Assembly: GCA_037903475.1 (NCBI GenBank)
Contig: JBAJFG010000150.1
Location: 930,001 to 994,000, forward strand
DNA length: 64,000 bases
Direction: 5' to 3'
From: Ancylostoma caninum
Lineage: Eukaryota; Nematoda; Chromadorea; Rhabditida; Ancylostomatidae
Position numbers and translations under genes: made by a program. The notes beneath the pieces were generated by a model. That model was not told the DNA's origin and searched no databases. It saw only the letters and a program-made list of their open reading frames with translations. Positions 19,956-32,109 of the stretch are shown piece by piece (within the stretch, counting starts at the first letter, position 1; every line of letters begins with the position of its first letter).

Positions 19956-20189
19956 AAATTATAATCTTATCGGAGGTGTTGAGTTCACCTCATTCATGAT
20001 TGTCTCGGTTACGACGATTGGTAGCGATTGCCGAGATGGCTTAGGTGAAGAGATGAAGAAAACGATGTTCTCCATCGTCAACGATTAGTTATCGTTTTTC
20101 GGTTTGTGGCAATCAACCTTCTTAGGCGTATTAAAGTAGGAAGGAAATACGAAGAAGAACGGATTCGGCAAAGCAGAGGGAATCAACTT

Positions 20190-20660
20190 GACTTCCGCTG
20201 ATCTTCGTGTATACCGAAAGGGCGGACGGAAATTAGGCTGATGGGGCAACCGAGGAGATCCGAGTAGAAGTTGTAAATGACCTCCATTACCCATCTTGAT
20301 GAAGAAATTGTTCCGGCCTGGCGCCAGAGGGCGACCATATACTTGTCTTACGATTGGCGAAGTCTCAGCGGGCGTTGCGAATGCGTTTCCCTGCCTCTAC
20401 AGCTTCGGCCAACACTCCTGCTCGTCCCCTTTAAGGTCTTCCTTTATTGCTTCTCTGCACCGATTTGCGAGCTCGGACGTTAGCTAGTAGTTACCTGCCT
20501 GCTCTCGCGGCTCCATGCTGGCGTATCAGCTCGAGCGTTTCGTAAGACAATCGTCTCTTGGTGGATCTCGAATTTTCGGCGCTCTTTGCGCTGTCGCGGA
20601 GATGCTGGACAAGCCGATCGTACTCTTCGCAGAGCGAATGGGCGCGATGAACTATGAGAG
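20190..20660 (-). pseudogene. internally deleted RTE fragment
   Basis: Bases 20260-20640 match the linker region between endonuclease and RT of the RTE at 38.9-41.4 kb (its 39998-40345). Bases 20195-20225 match that element's extreme 3' end. The RT domain between them is missing. Stops and shifts abound. Confidence 0.65.
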
Positions 20661-21599
20661 CAAGAAGACTTTAAGAGTATTCGCCCTGGAGCTCTTCGCC
20701 TCATTTAGCGAACTCACGCTGCGAATCGTGGAGGAGATTTTTCCAGTTTTTTTTCTGTGCGGGATAGTGATGATTATTTGGAACATTTGCTAATCACATA
20801 GTTCTGGCTTTGAGCTAAGTTATACCATAGTTACACCCAGCTAACCCACAGTGAAGCGCCGACGCACCTATTACATAACTGTAGTTCCGTGTCTTCTCAC
20901 CTTTCCCTACATTCGCGTCGGCGCTCCCTTCACCCTTCATCCTTCTGCGCACCCTTCAGTGCATTGGCTAGTTAGGTAGCATCTCGCCTCAGTTAGCACA
21001 GCACACATATTAATTATTCATTCCATCCATACCATCTAATTGCAGTATTCACCAGTAGTAACATATGAATTTTCGTGTAATTTCACAAGGGATTATTATT
21101 TTGACATTGCACACTTGTGTGTGATGCTCTTGTTTCGCAGGGGGGGGGGGGGGTTGTTTTGCCCGAGAAGGAGCTAGTAGCGGCAGCGAATGAACTGTAG
21201 TTGAACATTACAACAATTGTCGATCTGGCAGACAACTTAAAGCTTGTGTGCACAGGAGTCACAAAACAGTTTTATTAGCGGTATCAGAGCAATTATATCA
21301 TGGTGAGTTGTTCCCATGGAACACACAAAATCTATGCGAAATTATGTTCACCTAGTTTCAGAGACGGTTCCTGTATTAGCCGAGAAAAATTGTAATATGT
21401 GTATTGGTGGGAGGGAAGGGAGGGACATCTATGATATAACGAACAATCACCTGCCCAACTTTTTACTAATTTTTTTCCGGAATTTTTTTTTGCTAACAAT
21501 AAAGATACCGAATTAACATTGTTTCTCAACAAAGTGAGGTAAAGCTATGTCAAAAACTAAATCAAGTCGTTACTTAAATATAACACAGGATTATAAATT
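20661..21599. other. unassigned stretch
   Basis: No supported gene. A poly-G run of about 14 bases sits at 21141. Confidence 0.3.
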
Positions 21600-21639
21600 C
21601 GATTTACAATTATGGGATACGGACCCAAGAACCTTTCCG

Positions 21640-21815
21640 AATTGTTTGGGCCGTAGCAGCTTTTGCCACAGCCTCGATCGGAACCATTCAGATTGTGACA
21701 GCGGCAAAAACAGCCATGATGGCATGCCACGATATGAACCGTTCTGATTGTGACAGCGGCAAAAGCAGCCATGCCATGCATGCCACGATCGTAACTGTTC
21801 GGATCGTGGAGGTAG
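21640..21815. repeat. short tandem repeat of the GAACCGTTC block
   Basis: Units of about 57 bases contain GAACCGTTCTGATTGTGACAG, GGCAAAA and CAGCCATG. It is related to the palindromic repeat at 7.8-8.3 kb. Confidence 0.5.
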
Positions 21816-21829
21816 GCCCGATTATTTGG

Positions 21830-22290
21830 AACGAACTGATTTGAAGTATTTTTGAACCAGCGTAAAGCAACGTGTCGAGTCTAAGCACAAATCTTCGTTT
21901 TGGAAAGATTTTAGTTGTTGGATTACGCTGCAGCCAAAAAAAAAACGAAGCATTTGAGTTTCTCCTCAAAACCCAGAGATCTAAGTATGTTTGGACGTTA
22001 TTTTCCGGATTCACCAGACAGAAAAAAATCGATGGCAAAAATTGCCGGAAAAGTCACTAGATGTAGTCTTTCCCCTCGAATATGAAAACGTTTTAGTTCG
22101 CAGCGTCATATATCCCCAAAACGTGGCTTCAACGACAACATATTTCGACTCAGTAAGAAGGAAGAGAACGGGGGAAAAGAAGCAGTGAGCAGCAGGTGTT
22201 AGATATTGGCCAGCAGGTTTAGCAGGTGTAAACCTTAGTGAGAAACCACGGGTTTCCCTCATTTGAGGGATTCCAGCAAATTTACTGCAA
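21830..22290. other. unassigned stretch
   Basis: No gene is supported. GCAGCGTCATATAT at about 22100 matches the end of the MITE family at 54557-54743. Confidence 0.3.
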
Positions 22291-23870
22291 TGCTACGTGA
22301 GGCGACCCTTGGTAGCGGACAGGAGATTAAACGCGTACCAGAAGCAGCCACAGAATCTCCTTAAAACAAGGGAGATCGCAGGCTTTATGAAACGAAGGAG
22401 GATTCACGTTTTGCGTCTGCAGAGACGAGATGGAAAGAGTCCAAGGCGAGGGAGATTGGAGACGACATCAAGCTGTTCTACCTCAAGACAACAAGGAAGA
22501 GGTTAGCAATAGCAATATCTGGACCTCTAGAAGAACATGTCTCATCCGTGAGCCGTGTTAGCGATAGGATGACTTCCTTTAGAATCGGTACTGAGGATGG
22601 TTTCTGGATAGTGATGTCTGTATATGCTCCGCACTGTGGCTGTACCGAGGTTGATAAAGTGGCTATCCTCGATGTGCTCGACGACAACATCAGAGGTGGC
22701 CCTGAAATAGACTATGTGACGATTGCAGGTGATTTCAATGGCTATGTAGGACACGATAGATAGGGCTTAGAAAGAGTTCATGAAGGAAGAGACTTCGGAA
22801 AAAGAAATCAGTAAGGTGAAAGGATCATCGAGCTCGAGAAGCTCGAGAAGCGCATCATCTCGCGATTGCTAGCACTTTCTTCATAAAGAGGGAGTCCCGG
22901 CAAATTGCGTATTGCATATCGTATTGAGGTCGGCAAAATGAGATTGACCACATCCTGGTTAGATTAAGAAAGAAGGAGGCGAAGGCTACAGTAGCTCGTG
23001 CAAAAAACGCTGGCTGAAAAGCTCACAGGCTGTTCCGGTTAGCGAATACGCGCTACAGAACCTGCCTAAATGCGACGGAGGTCAGAGCTGTCAAAAGAGC
23101 AGATGGTGAAGTCTGGAGAGACAATGTGGCATTCAAGGAGGAGAGCCCATTTTGCGCACCTTCTGAACAAAGAATCCCCAAGAAAGGAAAAGATCTCGGC
23201 GGAACCAGTAGCTGGGCCGATATAGCCTTGGACTGTTGATGAGGTAAGAAAGGCCGTAAAGAAAATGATGCTTGGCGAAGCCTCAGGTCCAAACGGCATC
23301 ACAGTGGAAGCATGGAGGACAAACTAGGCTTGCGGTGGCTAACCAACTTTTTCAACAATATCACAAGGTCCGCGAAATTTCCAGAAGCGTAGAGAGACAT
23401 CATTGTAGTGCCGATCTTCAGAAGGAAAGGTGGACTGTGCAAACTATAAATGTATCAAGCTCATCGCACATACGATGATGATCTACGAGCGCTTTCTGGA
23501 TATGCGACTGAGAGATATGACGGAAATTGCACCGGATCAATTTGGACTCGTCCAGAAGCGATCGACAAAGACGCCATCTTTATCGCCGGTTAGGTGAGGG
23601 AAAAGTACAGCGAAAAGAACAAACCATGCCATTTCGCGTTTCTGAATTTGGAAAAAGCATGTGACAGTTGCAATGCTTTCGGAGGTGATGACAGAACGAG
23701 GCACTCCGGAGTACATGGTGAGGTCCAAGTCATGTATGACGGATCAACTGCAAGGGTGTGCACTCCACATGGAACAACATCAAAGTTCGATATAACAATG
23801 GGTGTGCACCAAGGATCAGTAGTGAGCCCATTCCTCTCCATTACCACACTTGACGGATTATAGGACCGGT
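22290..23870 (+). pseudogene. decayed RTE-clade retrotransposon, second lineage
   Basis: Visible pieces in order: ETRW-like endonuclease start (22425), SVYAPHCGCTE (22617), VTIAGDFNGYVG (22715), an IDHIL-like motif (22935), a thumb-linker region (23050-23180), GPNGITVEAW (23285), a LEKACDS-like RT motif (23645) and GVHQGSVVSPFLS (23800). Many stops and shifts occur and the FADD motif is missing, so the RT is truncated at its 3' side. It ends directly at the 60-bp minisatellite. The lineage differs from the RTE at 11.5 kb. Confidence 0.75.
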
Positions 23871-23879
23871 TCGCTCTGG

Positions 23880-24395
23880 CTCAATAACGTGGAGAACGCC
23901 AATATGGGTCTACCTATGGAGTAAGGGTAAAGTATGACACAACAGTGAGGAAAAGACCAGAATGCCGGAAGACCCGATAATGCTGGTTCGCCGTGGCCCA
24001 GTTGTGTAGAGAACGCCAGGCTACGGGTCCACGAGGAAGGACCCGCTGTTGCTCAATAGTGTGGAGAACACCAGGATACGGGTTCGCTTTAGTCCGATAG
24101 TGTTGAGAATGGCGGGATGCCCATGAAGAACGGGTCCAGCCTGGCCAAACTGTAAGGATGACGCCAGAAAGCAGGTCGTGAGATGGAAGCGCCCGCCATG
24201 GCCCAGTGGTGTAGAGAACGCCAGGATACGGGTCCGCAAATATAGGATGGGTGCGCTGTGGCCCAATAACATGGAGGACGCCAGGATAGAGAACCACTAA
24301 TGGAGAAAGGGTCCGCGGTGGCCCGATGATGTGGGTAACGCCAGGATACGGGTCCACCGATGGAGGAACGGTCCGCCATGGCCTTGCAAAATGTT
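23880..24395. repeat. 60-bp minisatellite, about 8 units
   Basis: Units read GAACGCCAGGATACGGGTCC, ACCGATGGAGGAA, GGTCCGC and GTGGCCCAATAGTGTGG. The same family in opposite orientation forms the larger array at 60.06-61.46 kb. Confidence 0.9.
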
Positions 24396-24689
24396 TGTCA
24401 TTCCCGCGTTGAGCGTACTGGAAAACCCCAATAAGCATATTTACACCAACCACTTACATACGTTAGCGGATTCCTCCTTTTGAAGAACACCTGCTCACTC
24501 GCGCTGGATACTGCGCGCCAGTCCGACCCTCTGTGCGCAGCACGTACAGAGTCACAAATTTCCGAAACTATGTAGGTCTTATGAAAACTCTCGGCGGTTT
24601 TTTAATATTTACATATTTTACATATTTGAGCAAACATTTTTTTAATTGAAAATCCATTTCAATCAAATACATTTTGACCGTTATCATTT

Positions 24690-25015
24690 CTGACCTCTGC
24701 AACTTTGCGACAGCTTCGGCGTCGGTTTTGCTCCCCTCAACCGTTGCAAAATTTCATCGGCTTTTTCAGTTACTGGCCGGCCAGAGCGAGGTGTATCTTT
24801 AACATCCAAATTTCCGGAATCTAGCAAACCACTCCTGGTTTCTTCGTTCACTAACATCACTAACAGCATTTTCGCCGTACACTTCAAAAATATCTTGGCA
24901 TATTCTTGCAGCGGTTCTGTGTTTTTTTTAATAGTAAAGAAGCATCACATACCATATTTCTTCATATATTAAGTGTTAACATAAGTCCTTACGCTTGTTA
25001 ACATAAGTCCTCGCG
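24690..25015 (-). pseudogene. mariner transposase N-terminal fragment
   Basis: The minus-strand peptide DVKDTPRSGRPVTEKADEIL and the frame-shifted ERRNQEWFARFRKFG before it match the helix-turn-helix region of mariner transposases. The likely terminal repeat (GTTAACATAAGTCC...) is doubled at 24970-25015, with an inverted relative at 25815-25856. The catalytic half is missing. Confidence 0.7.
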
Positions 25016-25930
25016 CTTTTTTTCGAATGCACTTTTCTCCATCTGTTTGCCATTTTAGAAACAAATTATATATGATTCGAAAGCGCTATTCTCCCTCTAC
25101 AAGAATGTTGTGAACAGTTTTCGTCGAAGCAATAGTTTGCTTGAGTTTTGAGCCTGTGAAGTGGAGCAACGCGTCAATAAAAACAGCGCCACCGAAAGCC
25201 ACCTATCCTGTTAATCAGCTGAAGATCCAGCCCAGCAAAACTGGCCAATTGACCTAGGATAGGTATGAAAGGGACATTTTACTTGAAAAGACTTGTCATC
25301 AGCGATTTTCTAAGATCAAAGAAGACATATTTGGTCTTGACGGCACCAACCACTTCGACCGAACAAATTTCTTACACGGACACTCGTGAAGTGCTCCAAA
25401 GGAACCGCATGATCTAGATGAACGTCATACTTCTCAAAGCTACCAAATACCTGAGGTGATTCTGCTGAAAGAATCACCTCGCGCGGGTCTAATCATCATA
25501 CCGCATAATGATGTCAGACCCCTTCTTCCAAAAATAGTCAAACTGGAGCTCCAACAGTTCCAATGATGCTCTTCCGCGTTTATATTCTACATAGCTTACA
25601 TGCTCAAACAATGTGGGATGCTTTCCGATCCTCACTGAATACAAGGAAGAAATTGGATTTTTCCTCGAGTTGGCATTCTTCTTAAGCCTAAAGGTGCAGA
25701 TATTCAATAGTTCCGTGGAAACACTTGATGATGGGATTGTAGAGAAAGGAAAGCGCGTTCAGAAAATATAGTGCAAGTTAGAGTAAAATGGCGACGGTGC
25801 GGGAAAAATCGCAACTTAAAAAGCGTGAGGACATATGTTAACACCTAATATTTTACTCACTTTCAAATTAGTATAACATTTTATATAGGCAACGGACTAG
25901 AAAACTATCTCGGCAAAAATGTGAGTTGGA
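25016..25930. other. unassigned stretch between mariner-like ends
   Basis: No gene is recognised. A perfect 10-bp hairpin (GAGGTGATTC) lies at 25452-25480. The inverted mariner-like end is at 25815-25856. Confidence 0.35.
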
Positions 25931-26169
25931 ATTCCCCCCTCCCCTCCCCCAAGAATGGGTCGGCAAATTTTTATTACTTTACAATACATATGAAAATCTT
26001 ATATTAGTTTATTTTTGTTATTATTTTTAATATAATTTTTATTAATTATTCATTATTATAATTAAGGTTTTTATCAATTTTATTTTACGTCTGGGTCGCC
26101 AAAATGGCGGAGACCCCACTTTTTTCCCACGCCCCCCCCCCTCCCGCCCACTTTCTGCGTCCACCACTG
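25931..26169. mobile_element. hAT-type MITE, second copy, left end damaged
   Basis: Matches the MITE at 18317-18594 from the AGAATGGGTCG region to the right end TGCGTCCACCACTG. The left terminal repeat is lost or scrambled. Confidence 0.8.
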
Positions 26170-26314
26170 GCGGATGTATCTAGATATTATCCGCATGTCA
26201 TTTCATTCATAGAACAGAAGTAAAAGATAGTTCTCCTAGTTAATGCTGTGGATGGATGAGCAAAAAAATTGCCAAGGTCCGCCCTTTCGATAAAGACCCT
26301 TAAGACTCAGTTAA

Positions 26315-27043
26315 AGGCAGCACCTTCATGTCCAAAATTTTGAATGTTTTGGAGTGTGGACGATAGTCCCAGTAATTCTACGCAAGTTGCACCGCCGAAG
26401 GCATCAGCGTTCCCAAGATTTAACCAGTTAGACTTGGTATCCGGATATCCCCGGGGTGAGATGTGGCGCGATCCGAATCAGCTGATTTCTGCCGCGGTCA
26501 CTCAGTTTTCCTGAGATAACGTTTGCTTTCCATGCTCATTTCCAGAGGTTTTACATTGTGATGATCTGATTTCCCCATTTACGTTCTTTTACTTGTTATT
26601 AGATCTTATGATTGCTTTTTTTCCCAGAATTTTCAAATTTTCAATTAAGATATTCAAATTTTCAATTAAGATATAAGTTTCTGTTCATTAGCTCTTTAGA
26701 CTTAATCATAAGTTTTGTTTCTTTTCTTAAGGCATGTTTCTGTGGTGAACATTCTATTTCCCTTTTGTTTGTGCTTTTTCTCCTCCAGGAAAGCTGAAAA
26801 ATTAGTCAATTATCTAGTTACGCCAAGAAATTCATTGACAATAGAGGCAGCGTCATCGACTTCCTTGATCTACTCCACCAGCGTAACACGGCCGAATTGC
26901 TATAACGCAGGAAATTGATAACATCCAAAAACCATTTTAACATGAGTTCTGACAAAATTGACGTCATTATTCATGCTCCACATAGTCAGAAACCCAAGAT
27001 CGCTTTAAAACCTGAGTGACAAAGTTTTTCGTGGGTGCTGCCT
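26315..27043. mobile_element. TTAA-flanked MITE (piggyBac type), copy 2
   Basis: Termini AGGCAGCACC and GGTGCTGCCT lie directly inside TTAA (26311-26314 and 27044-27047). Its interior differs from the other two copies. No transposase. Confidence 0.85.
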
Positions 27044-27299
27044 TTAATATTACACAATACTTTATTCATGTCGTCCCATCACAGTTGCCTTAGACGTGCA
27101 CAGCACAAGATTTCTATTACCCTTTTTGGCACAATACATGTTGGGAGCTACTCTCACAACTACGGCTTCTCACAATTTATTTCTAAGACAGTACATTTCA
27201 TAAAATTTCTCAATACAAACTCTTAATAGCACATATGGTGTTAATTGAATAGTTTTCTGTATTTTAATAGGCTGGCATTTGAACTGGGGATGAAAGTAT

Positions 27300-27418
27300 A
27301 GTTCGTTCATTTAGACACTTCACTCCACGTACAGGCCACCTTCAGCTCTTCATTGATGGAGGAGTCCCATCAGAGTCATTTTTCATTGTCCTGAACAGCT
27401 ACGTGATAAGCGCTTAAT
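27300..27418 (+). CDS. possible coding fragment, unrecognised
   Basis: A frame with protein-like composition (around GHLQLFIDGGVPSESFFIVL) runs into a stop at 27416-27418. I cannot join it confidently to the terminal exon at 28269. It may be a decayed exon or a C-terminus. Confidence 0.25.
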
Positions 27419-27689
27419 AGCGAATATAACTACTAAGAGGCACGATGTGGAGTAAGAGTTCTAAGTGAACAAAATCTAGACATTCTACGTAGTTAGGAGA
27501 GGTGAGGCCTAGTTAATAAGAATCGATGAATCTGAAGAATACGAGGACTCCCATGTATACGACGACTATGAAGACCGACGCAGATAGGACAATTAGTTGA
27601 ACTTTTCTCTGAAATGGTGCACACGAAATTAATGAGAGGATTTCGAACTCATTCAAAACGTTCATAGAAATTCGTTGCATATGACCTGT

Positions 27690-28238
27690 TCATTTTTCCC
27701 TTCGGATAAACACACGTAATAATGCAGTATCAAATATTACCAATTTTTTCGAAAGTTCCGAGCGACCGCTCTGGAGAATGCCTTTAGCATCAGACTTCAT
27801 GGGGGTAAGTTGATGACGCATAACTTGTTCCGGTTCATTATGTTGGCCCACTTCCACAGCATTTCTGAAGCGGCATGAATTCAGTAGCATCACACAATAA
27901 ATTGCCACATATCCATGAATGTCAGAAAAAATTTCTTCTTGCTCCATTACTTCTACATCTATTTTGAATTTTGCGAAGGCTATGTACTCAAGTCTGCTCA
28001 CAAGAGGTGTTAGATTGAGATAAGACCCACCAAAATAAGAGCAAGTATCAAGATGTCTCGGATTAAATGGCCGCAAATTAGTAGTGAGGATTTGGAAGTT
28101 CATAACGCCTTTAACACATTTCGTGATGAGGCAAAACACGGTTTTTGGGCTCCGCAATTTGTTAGAGTCTTTCCGCCCTAATGGGGCAGAAGTTGGATTT
28201 GGCGTTAGCCATTGGCTAAGAAACTGTGTTGTAAGCAC
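27690..28238 (-). CDS. unrecognised 182-codon ORF
   Basis: Uninterrupted minus-strand frame from ATG at 28238. No domain, signal peptide or membrane segment is recognised. The plus strand over the same bases has competing exon-like pieces: a frame around SRIKWPQISSEDLEVHNAF at 28050-28180, and a short exon ending at a GTAAGT donor near 27806. At least one of the two readings must be accidental. Confidence 0.25.
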   Translation of the reverse strand: MLTTQFLSQWLTPNPTSAPLGRKDSNKLRSPKTVFCLITKCVKGVMNFQILTTNLRPFNPRHLDTCSYFGGSYLNLTPLVSRLEYIAFAKFKIDVEVMEQEEIFSDIHGYVAIYCVMLLNSCRFRNAVEVGQHNEPEQVMRHQLTPMKSDAKGILQSGRSELSKKLVIFDTALLRVFIRREK

Positions 28239-28268
28239 AAGAAACTTCGATTAAAAAAACATTTCCAG

Positions 28269-28392
28269 AGAGGTCATGAAACTTCTCAAAAACAAAAGAA
28301 TAGCTGAAGAAGTGGGACGAGAATTATGGAACAGTAAAATATCAGCGCCGAATTTGCCCACAATTGAATCAGTGGTCGCTCGACGTTTTTGA
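28269..28392 (+). CDS. candidate terminal exon of a host gene
   Basis: A TTTCCAG acceptor ends at 28268. One base, 40 codons and a TGA follow. The lysine/glutamate-rich peptide includes EVMKLLKNKRIAEEVGREL. The composition and the acceptor support a real last exon, but I recognise no family. The upstream exon must end with two bases of a split codon. Confidence 0.45.
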
Positions 28393-29377
28393 CGACTAAA
28401 TGTGGCGAAAAACCAGGCAAAATGGATTTCAAGCAAAAACATCGCGAGTCAGTCCATAACCTGCGACATCATTTACTTTAATCTCAATACAAAACATTGC
28501 GGAGAAATTTTCCCGGGAAATGAGACAATTTTACTGAGGAGTGGACATGGCTTGATGAAATGAGTTTTTATCTAATTTGTATAGCTAAGACAGTTCTAGG
28601 CACATTTGAGAAACCTTCAAAAGAAAGAAAAGACGCGAACGTCTGTTTCTCGAAACTGCAGTGACCGGGAGCATAGCCTTATCGAACCCCGCGGTCTATG
28701 CTTGCGGTTGCGATCAGCTCTGCGCGCCGCCACTTCAAACTCGCCCGCCCTTCCCCAGGTTCCGCCCACTGCATCAAAAATGCATATAAGGATGCGCTTT
28801 TCTCATATTAGCGCCTTTTTCGCCGATGTGATCAGACGACGAGACCGAAGCGGAGCGCACGGAGTGCTCGATCGGTTCAATGTTAGATGATGGAATGCCG
28901 TAATATCGAGCAGAAGTAAGATGGACGACGAGCCGAAAAAGGATAACAGGCTTACTAGTGCTTTTAGTACGTAGTCCTATTGCAGCCCCAAGCTCAGTTC
29001 ATAGGTGCGAGATTAGTGCGAAGCGTCGAGTGTTCCCGCTGGGAACCAAGGGTGGAAGCCTCATTGGTGAAGAGCCCTGTGCGAAGTTAACATCAAGTCT
29101 GCGCAACATGATATGGTGAGGCTGGACTCTCACTCCAACCCTGGCTATGAGGCAACCACCGATTCGCAGCAATCCTTGACACCTCAGAAAAGAGTAACTT
29201 CTTGTGATTGATGAAGTGCTGTTCGAAGTATTCGAAAGGAGCTAGCCCTGGCTAAAAGCAGACCCCGTAGTAATCCTTCATCCAAGCACTCAATGCCGAG
29301 TTGGGCGTTAAATGACTTCTCCCAAATGGAATCACCTTGAAGCGACCATCGATTAATTGGAGTTCCGAATTTCGATA
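28393..29377. other. unassigned stretch
   Basis: No gene is recognised. A GC-rich block lies at 28680-28870. Confidence 0.3.
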
Positions 29378-29379
29378 TA

Positions 29380-30633
29380 TTAGGGTGGTCAGAAAGTCTT
29401 GAGCCGATTTTTTTAAAAGTTTTAGAACTTTCGATTCTTGACCGGTACCACGACCTACCATGTGGTATCATCCTCTATCAGTATCACTCTCGAAACCGAT
29501 AGGTATATATACCCAGGTTGCCTTTCTTAACTTTAATTACGATGTCAATTCCACAAGTGCACACTCGAGCGATTATCTTCTATGAATGGCGCCGCGGCAC
29601 TGGAGCGACGGAAACCGTTCGCAACATCAACAACGCATTAGGAGAAGACACTACTTCCATCAGCACTGTCAAACGCTGTTCCGCTCGCTTCGAAGGAGGA
29701 GATACGGACTTCGAAGAAAAGCCTCGGTCGGGACGCCCCCTCAAGGTGGAAGACTCTGTCATTCTCGGCGCCGTCAAAGAGGACCCGGAAGTTAGCACTC
29801 GCAGTCTTGCGACGAGACTCAGATGTAGCCATCAAACAGTCCTCAGTCGCCTTCAGGTCCTCGGCTACAGAAAAGTGCTAACTCGATGGATCCCTCATGT
29901 CTTGACCGATAGTACGCGCTTCACCCGGATATCCATTTGTCAGCCTCTCCTTCTCTGCCCTCAACGAAAGGAGTTTCTGAGGGATCTGATTACCGGAGAC
30001 GAGAGTTGGGTCCTCTACGATTCCAATACGCGTCGTGCCACGTGGCTCCCTCAAGGAGAAGACCCTCCAACGAAGCCAAATCGGACCTTCACCCCAAGAA
30101 GTGTCTCCTTTGCTGCTTTTGGGATTCGCGAGGAATGCTGTATCACGAGCTGCTCCCGCAAGGACACACCATCACCGGTAGCGTTTACGCCAATCAGCTC
30201 CAGAAATTAGGGGACGCTGTTCGAGAAAGACGGCCGAGACGAGCTTTTGTCCACCTGCTCCACGATAACGCTAAGCCCCATGTAGCTAAAGAGATACGTG
30301 AAAAGTTGGAGGAGCTGGGCTGGGACAAGGTTCCCCTCCACCCTATTCCCCTGATATTGCCCCCTCTGATTATCATTTGTTTCGCCCCCTCAAGGCATTC
30401 CTGGCTAAGAAAAAATTCGCCAAACTTGAAGATGTTGGAAGGGCGGTCAGCGACTTCTTTGACTCCCAGTCTCCCCAGTTCTGGGAAAAGGGGATCGCTG
30501 ATCTGCCCATTAGGTGGGACATTGTAGTGGCTAATTATGGTGATTATATTGTTGAGTAAAATTCATTGTATGCTGAATAATAAAATAAAGAAAAAAAGGT
30601 GTCAAACGGCTCAAGACTTTCTGACCACCCTAA
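29380..30633 (+). mobile_element. mariner transposon, 1254 bp, perfect 27-bp ends
   Basis: The terminal repeats TTAGGGTGGTCAGAAAGTCT (first 20 of 27 bases) are identical and inverted. TA lies at 29378-29379 and 30634-30635. The length is that of a full mariner. The perfect ends suggest a fairly young insertion, yet its transposase gene is frameshifted. Confidence 0.9.
29542..30558 (+). pseudogene. mariner transposase (DD34D type), frameshifted
   Basis: Cut-and-paste transposase of the surrounding element. The paired helix-turn-helix region is at residues 1-110 from ATG 29542 (EWRRGTGATETVRNIN, then KPRSGRPLK). The first catalytic aspartate is in TGDESWVLYD. The second is in LLHDNAKPH, read in another frame from about 29937. 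The third is in SDYHLF, in a third frame near 30365, with the C-terminus ending at 30558. Two frameshifts therefore separate the three catalytic residues, and no full product can be made. Confidence 0.85.
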
Positions 30634-30639
30634 TATTTC

Positions 30640-30974
30640 TTCTTTTCCCACTACAGGGCACCGTTGCAGAAAATGCGTCGGTGTCCAGTTAGAAATCCGA
30701 AATCTTTGCAGAAAATCACTCGCAAAGCGGGTTACGTACGAAAATGTTGTTAATTCTGATTTTTACCTCGAATCATTAGAGGTGTTTCGGGCCACTTCAG
30801 TCATGTTCAGACGTGTTAATGGCCAACAGTTGTTTTCACCGTCGGAATGAATGTGATAGTCATGTGATTAGAGGATCGCACAAAAGGAAAGGGACGGGTA
30901 GGGTGCCTTTTTAGCGAAGGGGACGAATCAGATAGAAGAGGGATTACACGGATGGGGGTCGCGCCATAGTGTAT
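30640..30974. other. unassigned stretch
   Basis: Nothing supported. Confidence 0.3.
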
Positions 30975-31190
30975 GCTAGAGGTGGGCTGGTGGTGTGATA
31001 AGGATGCTCCGGCATCCAAAAGCGGGGAAACGCCTTTGGTCAGACCGGACTGCGTGATAAGGATGCGCCGGCGTCCAGAGGTGGAGGAAGGTCTGGAGAC
31101 TGGTCCAACGGCGTGATATGGGTTCGCCGGCATCCAAAAGCGGGTAAACGCCTGGAGTCGGGTCCAATGGTGTGATAAGAGTGCGCAGCC
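30975..31190. repeat. minisatellite, 3-4 units of about 60 bp
   Basis: Units contain GTGTGATAAGGATGCGCCGG, CGTCCAGAGGTGG and TGGTCCAACG. This is a divergent relative of the array at 10.2-11.05 kb. Confidence 0.75.
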
Positions 31191-31554
31191 GTTCAGGTCC
31201 AATCCCAATTTGCACTTATTCGGTCAATTTTTGCTATTTACGCATTGAGCCGAAATGCGTTACCGCAAATTGTTGGAAAGAGTTGTCCATAATGGATCAA
31301 CGGTTCCATGAGCCGCGGCAGAGGATACTTCTCTGTGGACAGTGTCTGTTCATCTTCGTGCACTAACCGTTCAGAGCTACACGTATGGGATCGAATAAAA
31401 AGGTCGATAACGCTGCCATCATTGCCAACTGGTTGAAATAAGTTATGAGGACGCAAATATGAAGGACTGGCACTTGCAAGCGTTGCCCAGTCAGCTGATA
31501 GTTGCTATTTTTTGCTCCCCAAGGATGATTTTGGTGCTCTGGGGTGGCATGAAA

Positions 31555-31925
31555 ACTCGCCAACCTTACTCTGATGTTCATTGGGATACATTTGGCAAGA
31601 GAATGTGTTTGGCAACACATTTTACGGGATAAAATTTTGCTTGACAATATGGTTTAGGGGAGAATGAGTGAAGAGCCTGTTTGGCGATACATTTGGCAAG
31701 AGAATCTGTTGACGATACATTTGACGAGGTTCGCTTGACGATACAATTGGCAAGGTTTGTTCGGCGATGCAAATGACAAGCTTTGCGTTTCGATACATTT
31801 GACGAGTTTTGTTTGGTGATACTTCTTACGGGACTTCTTGTTTGGCAATGCATTCGACGGGTTTTGTGTGCCTAGGTAGCTGGCAAGCTCGTCTGCAAGG
31901 TTGCCAAACAAACCTCGCCAAATGT
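31555..31925. repeat. degenerate tandem repeat, about 30-33 bp
   Basis: Repeats of GGCGATACATTTGGCAAG with variation. Inverted counterparts (AATGTATTGCCAA) occur at 32205-32345 and 32695-32760, either side of the MITE at 32358. Confidence 0.65.
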
Positions 31926-32109
31926 ATTGCCAATGAACATTAGAGTACGGTCTGCTGATCAGGTATTACCTGTTATTACTTGTGATGGAAGAGGTCCTAA
32001 CTAGTATTCTTATTGCATAGTTGCCCCAACAATCGATTGGACCACGATTCGATCAAGATCTAAGAAGCGAAAATATTCGGGGGGTTGCCTTTAATCTTAT
32101 ATGTGGGCA

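Noticed and set aside
25452..25480. Rho-independent terminator
   Set aside because: It is a perfect hairpin but in eukaryotic DNA with no T tract or gene context.
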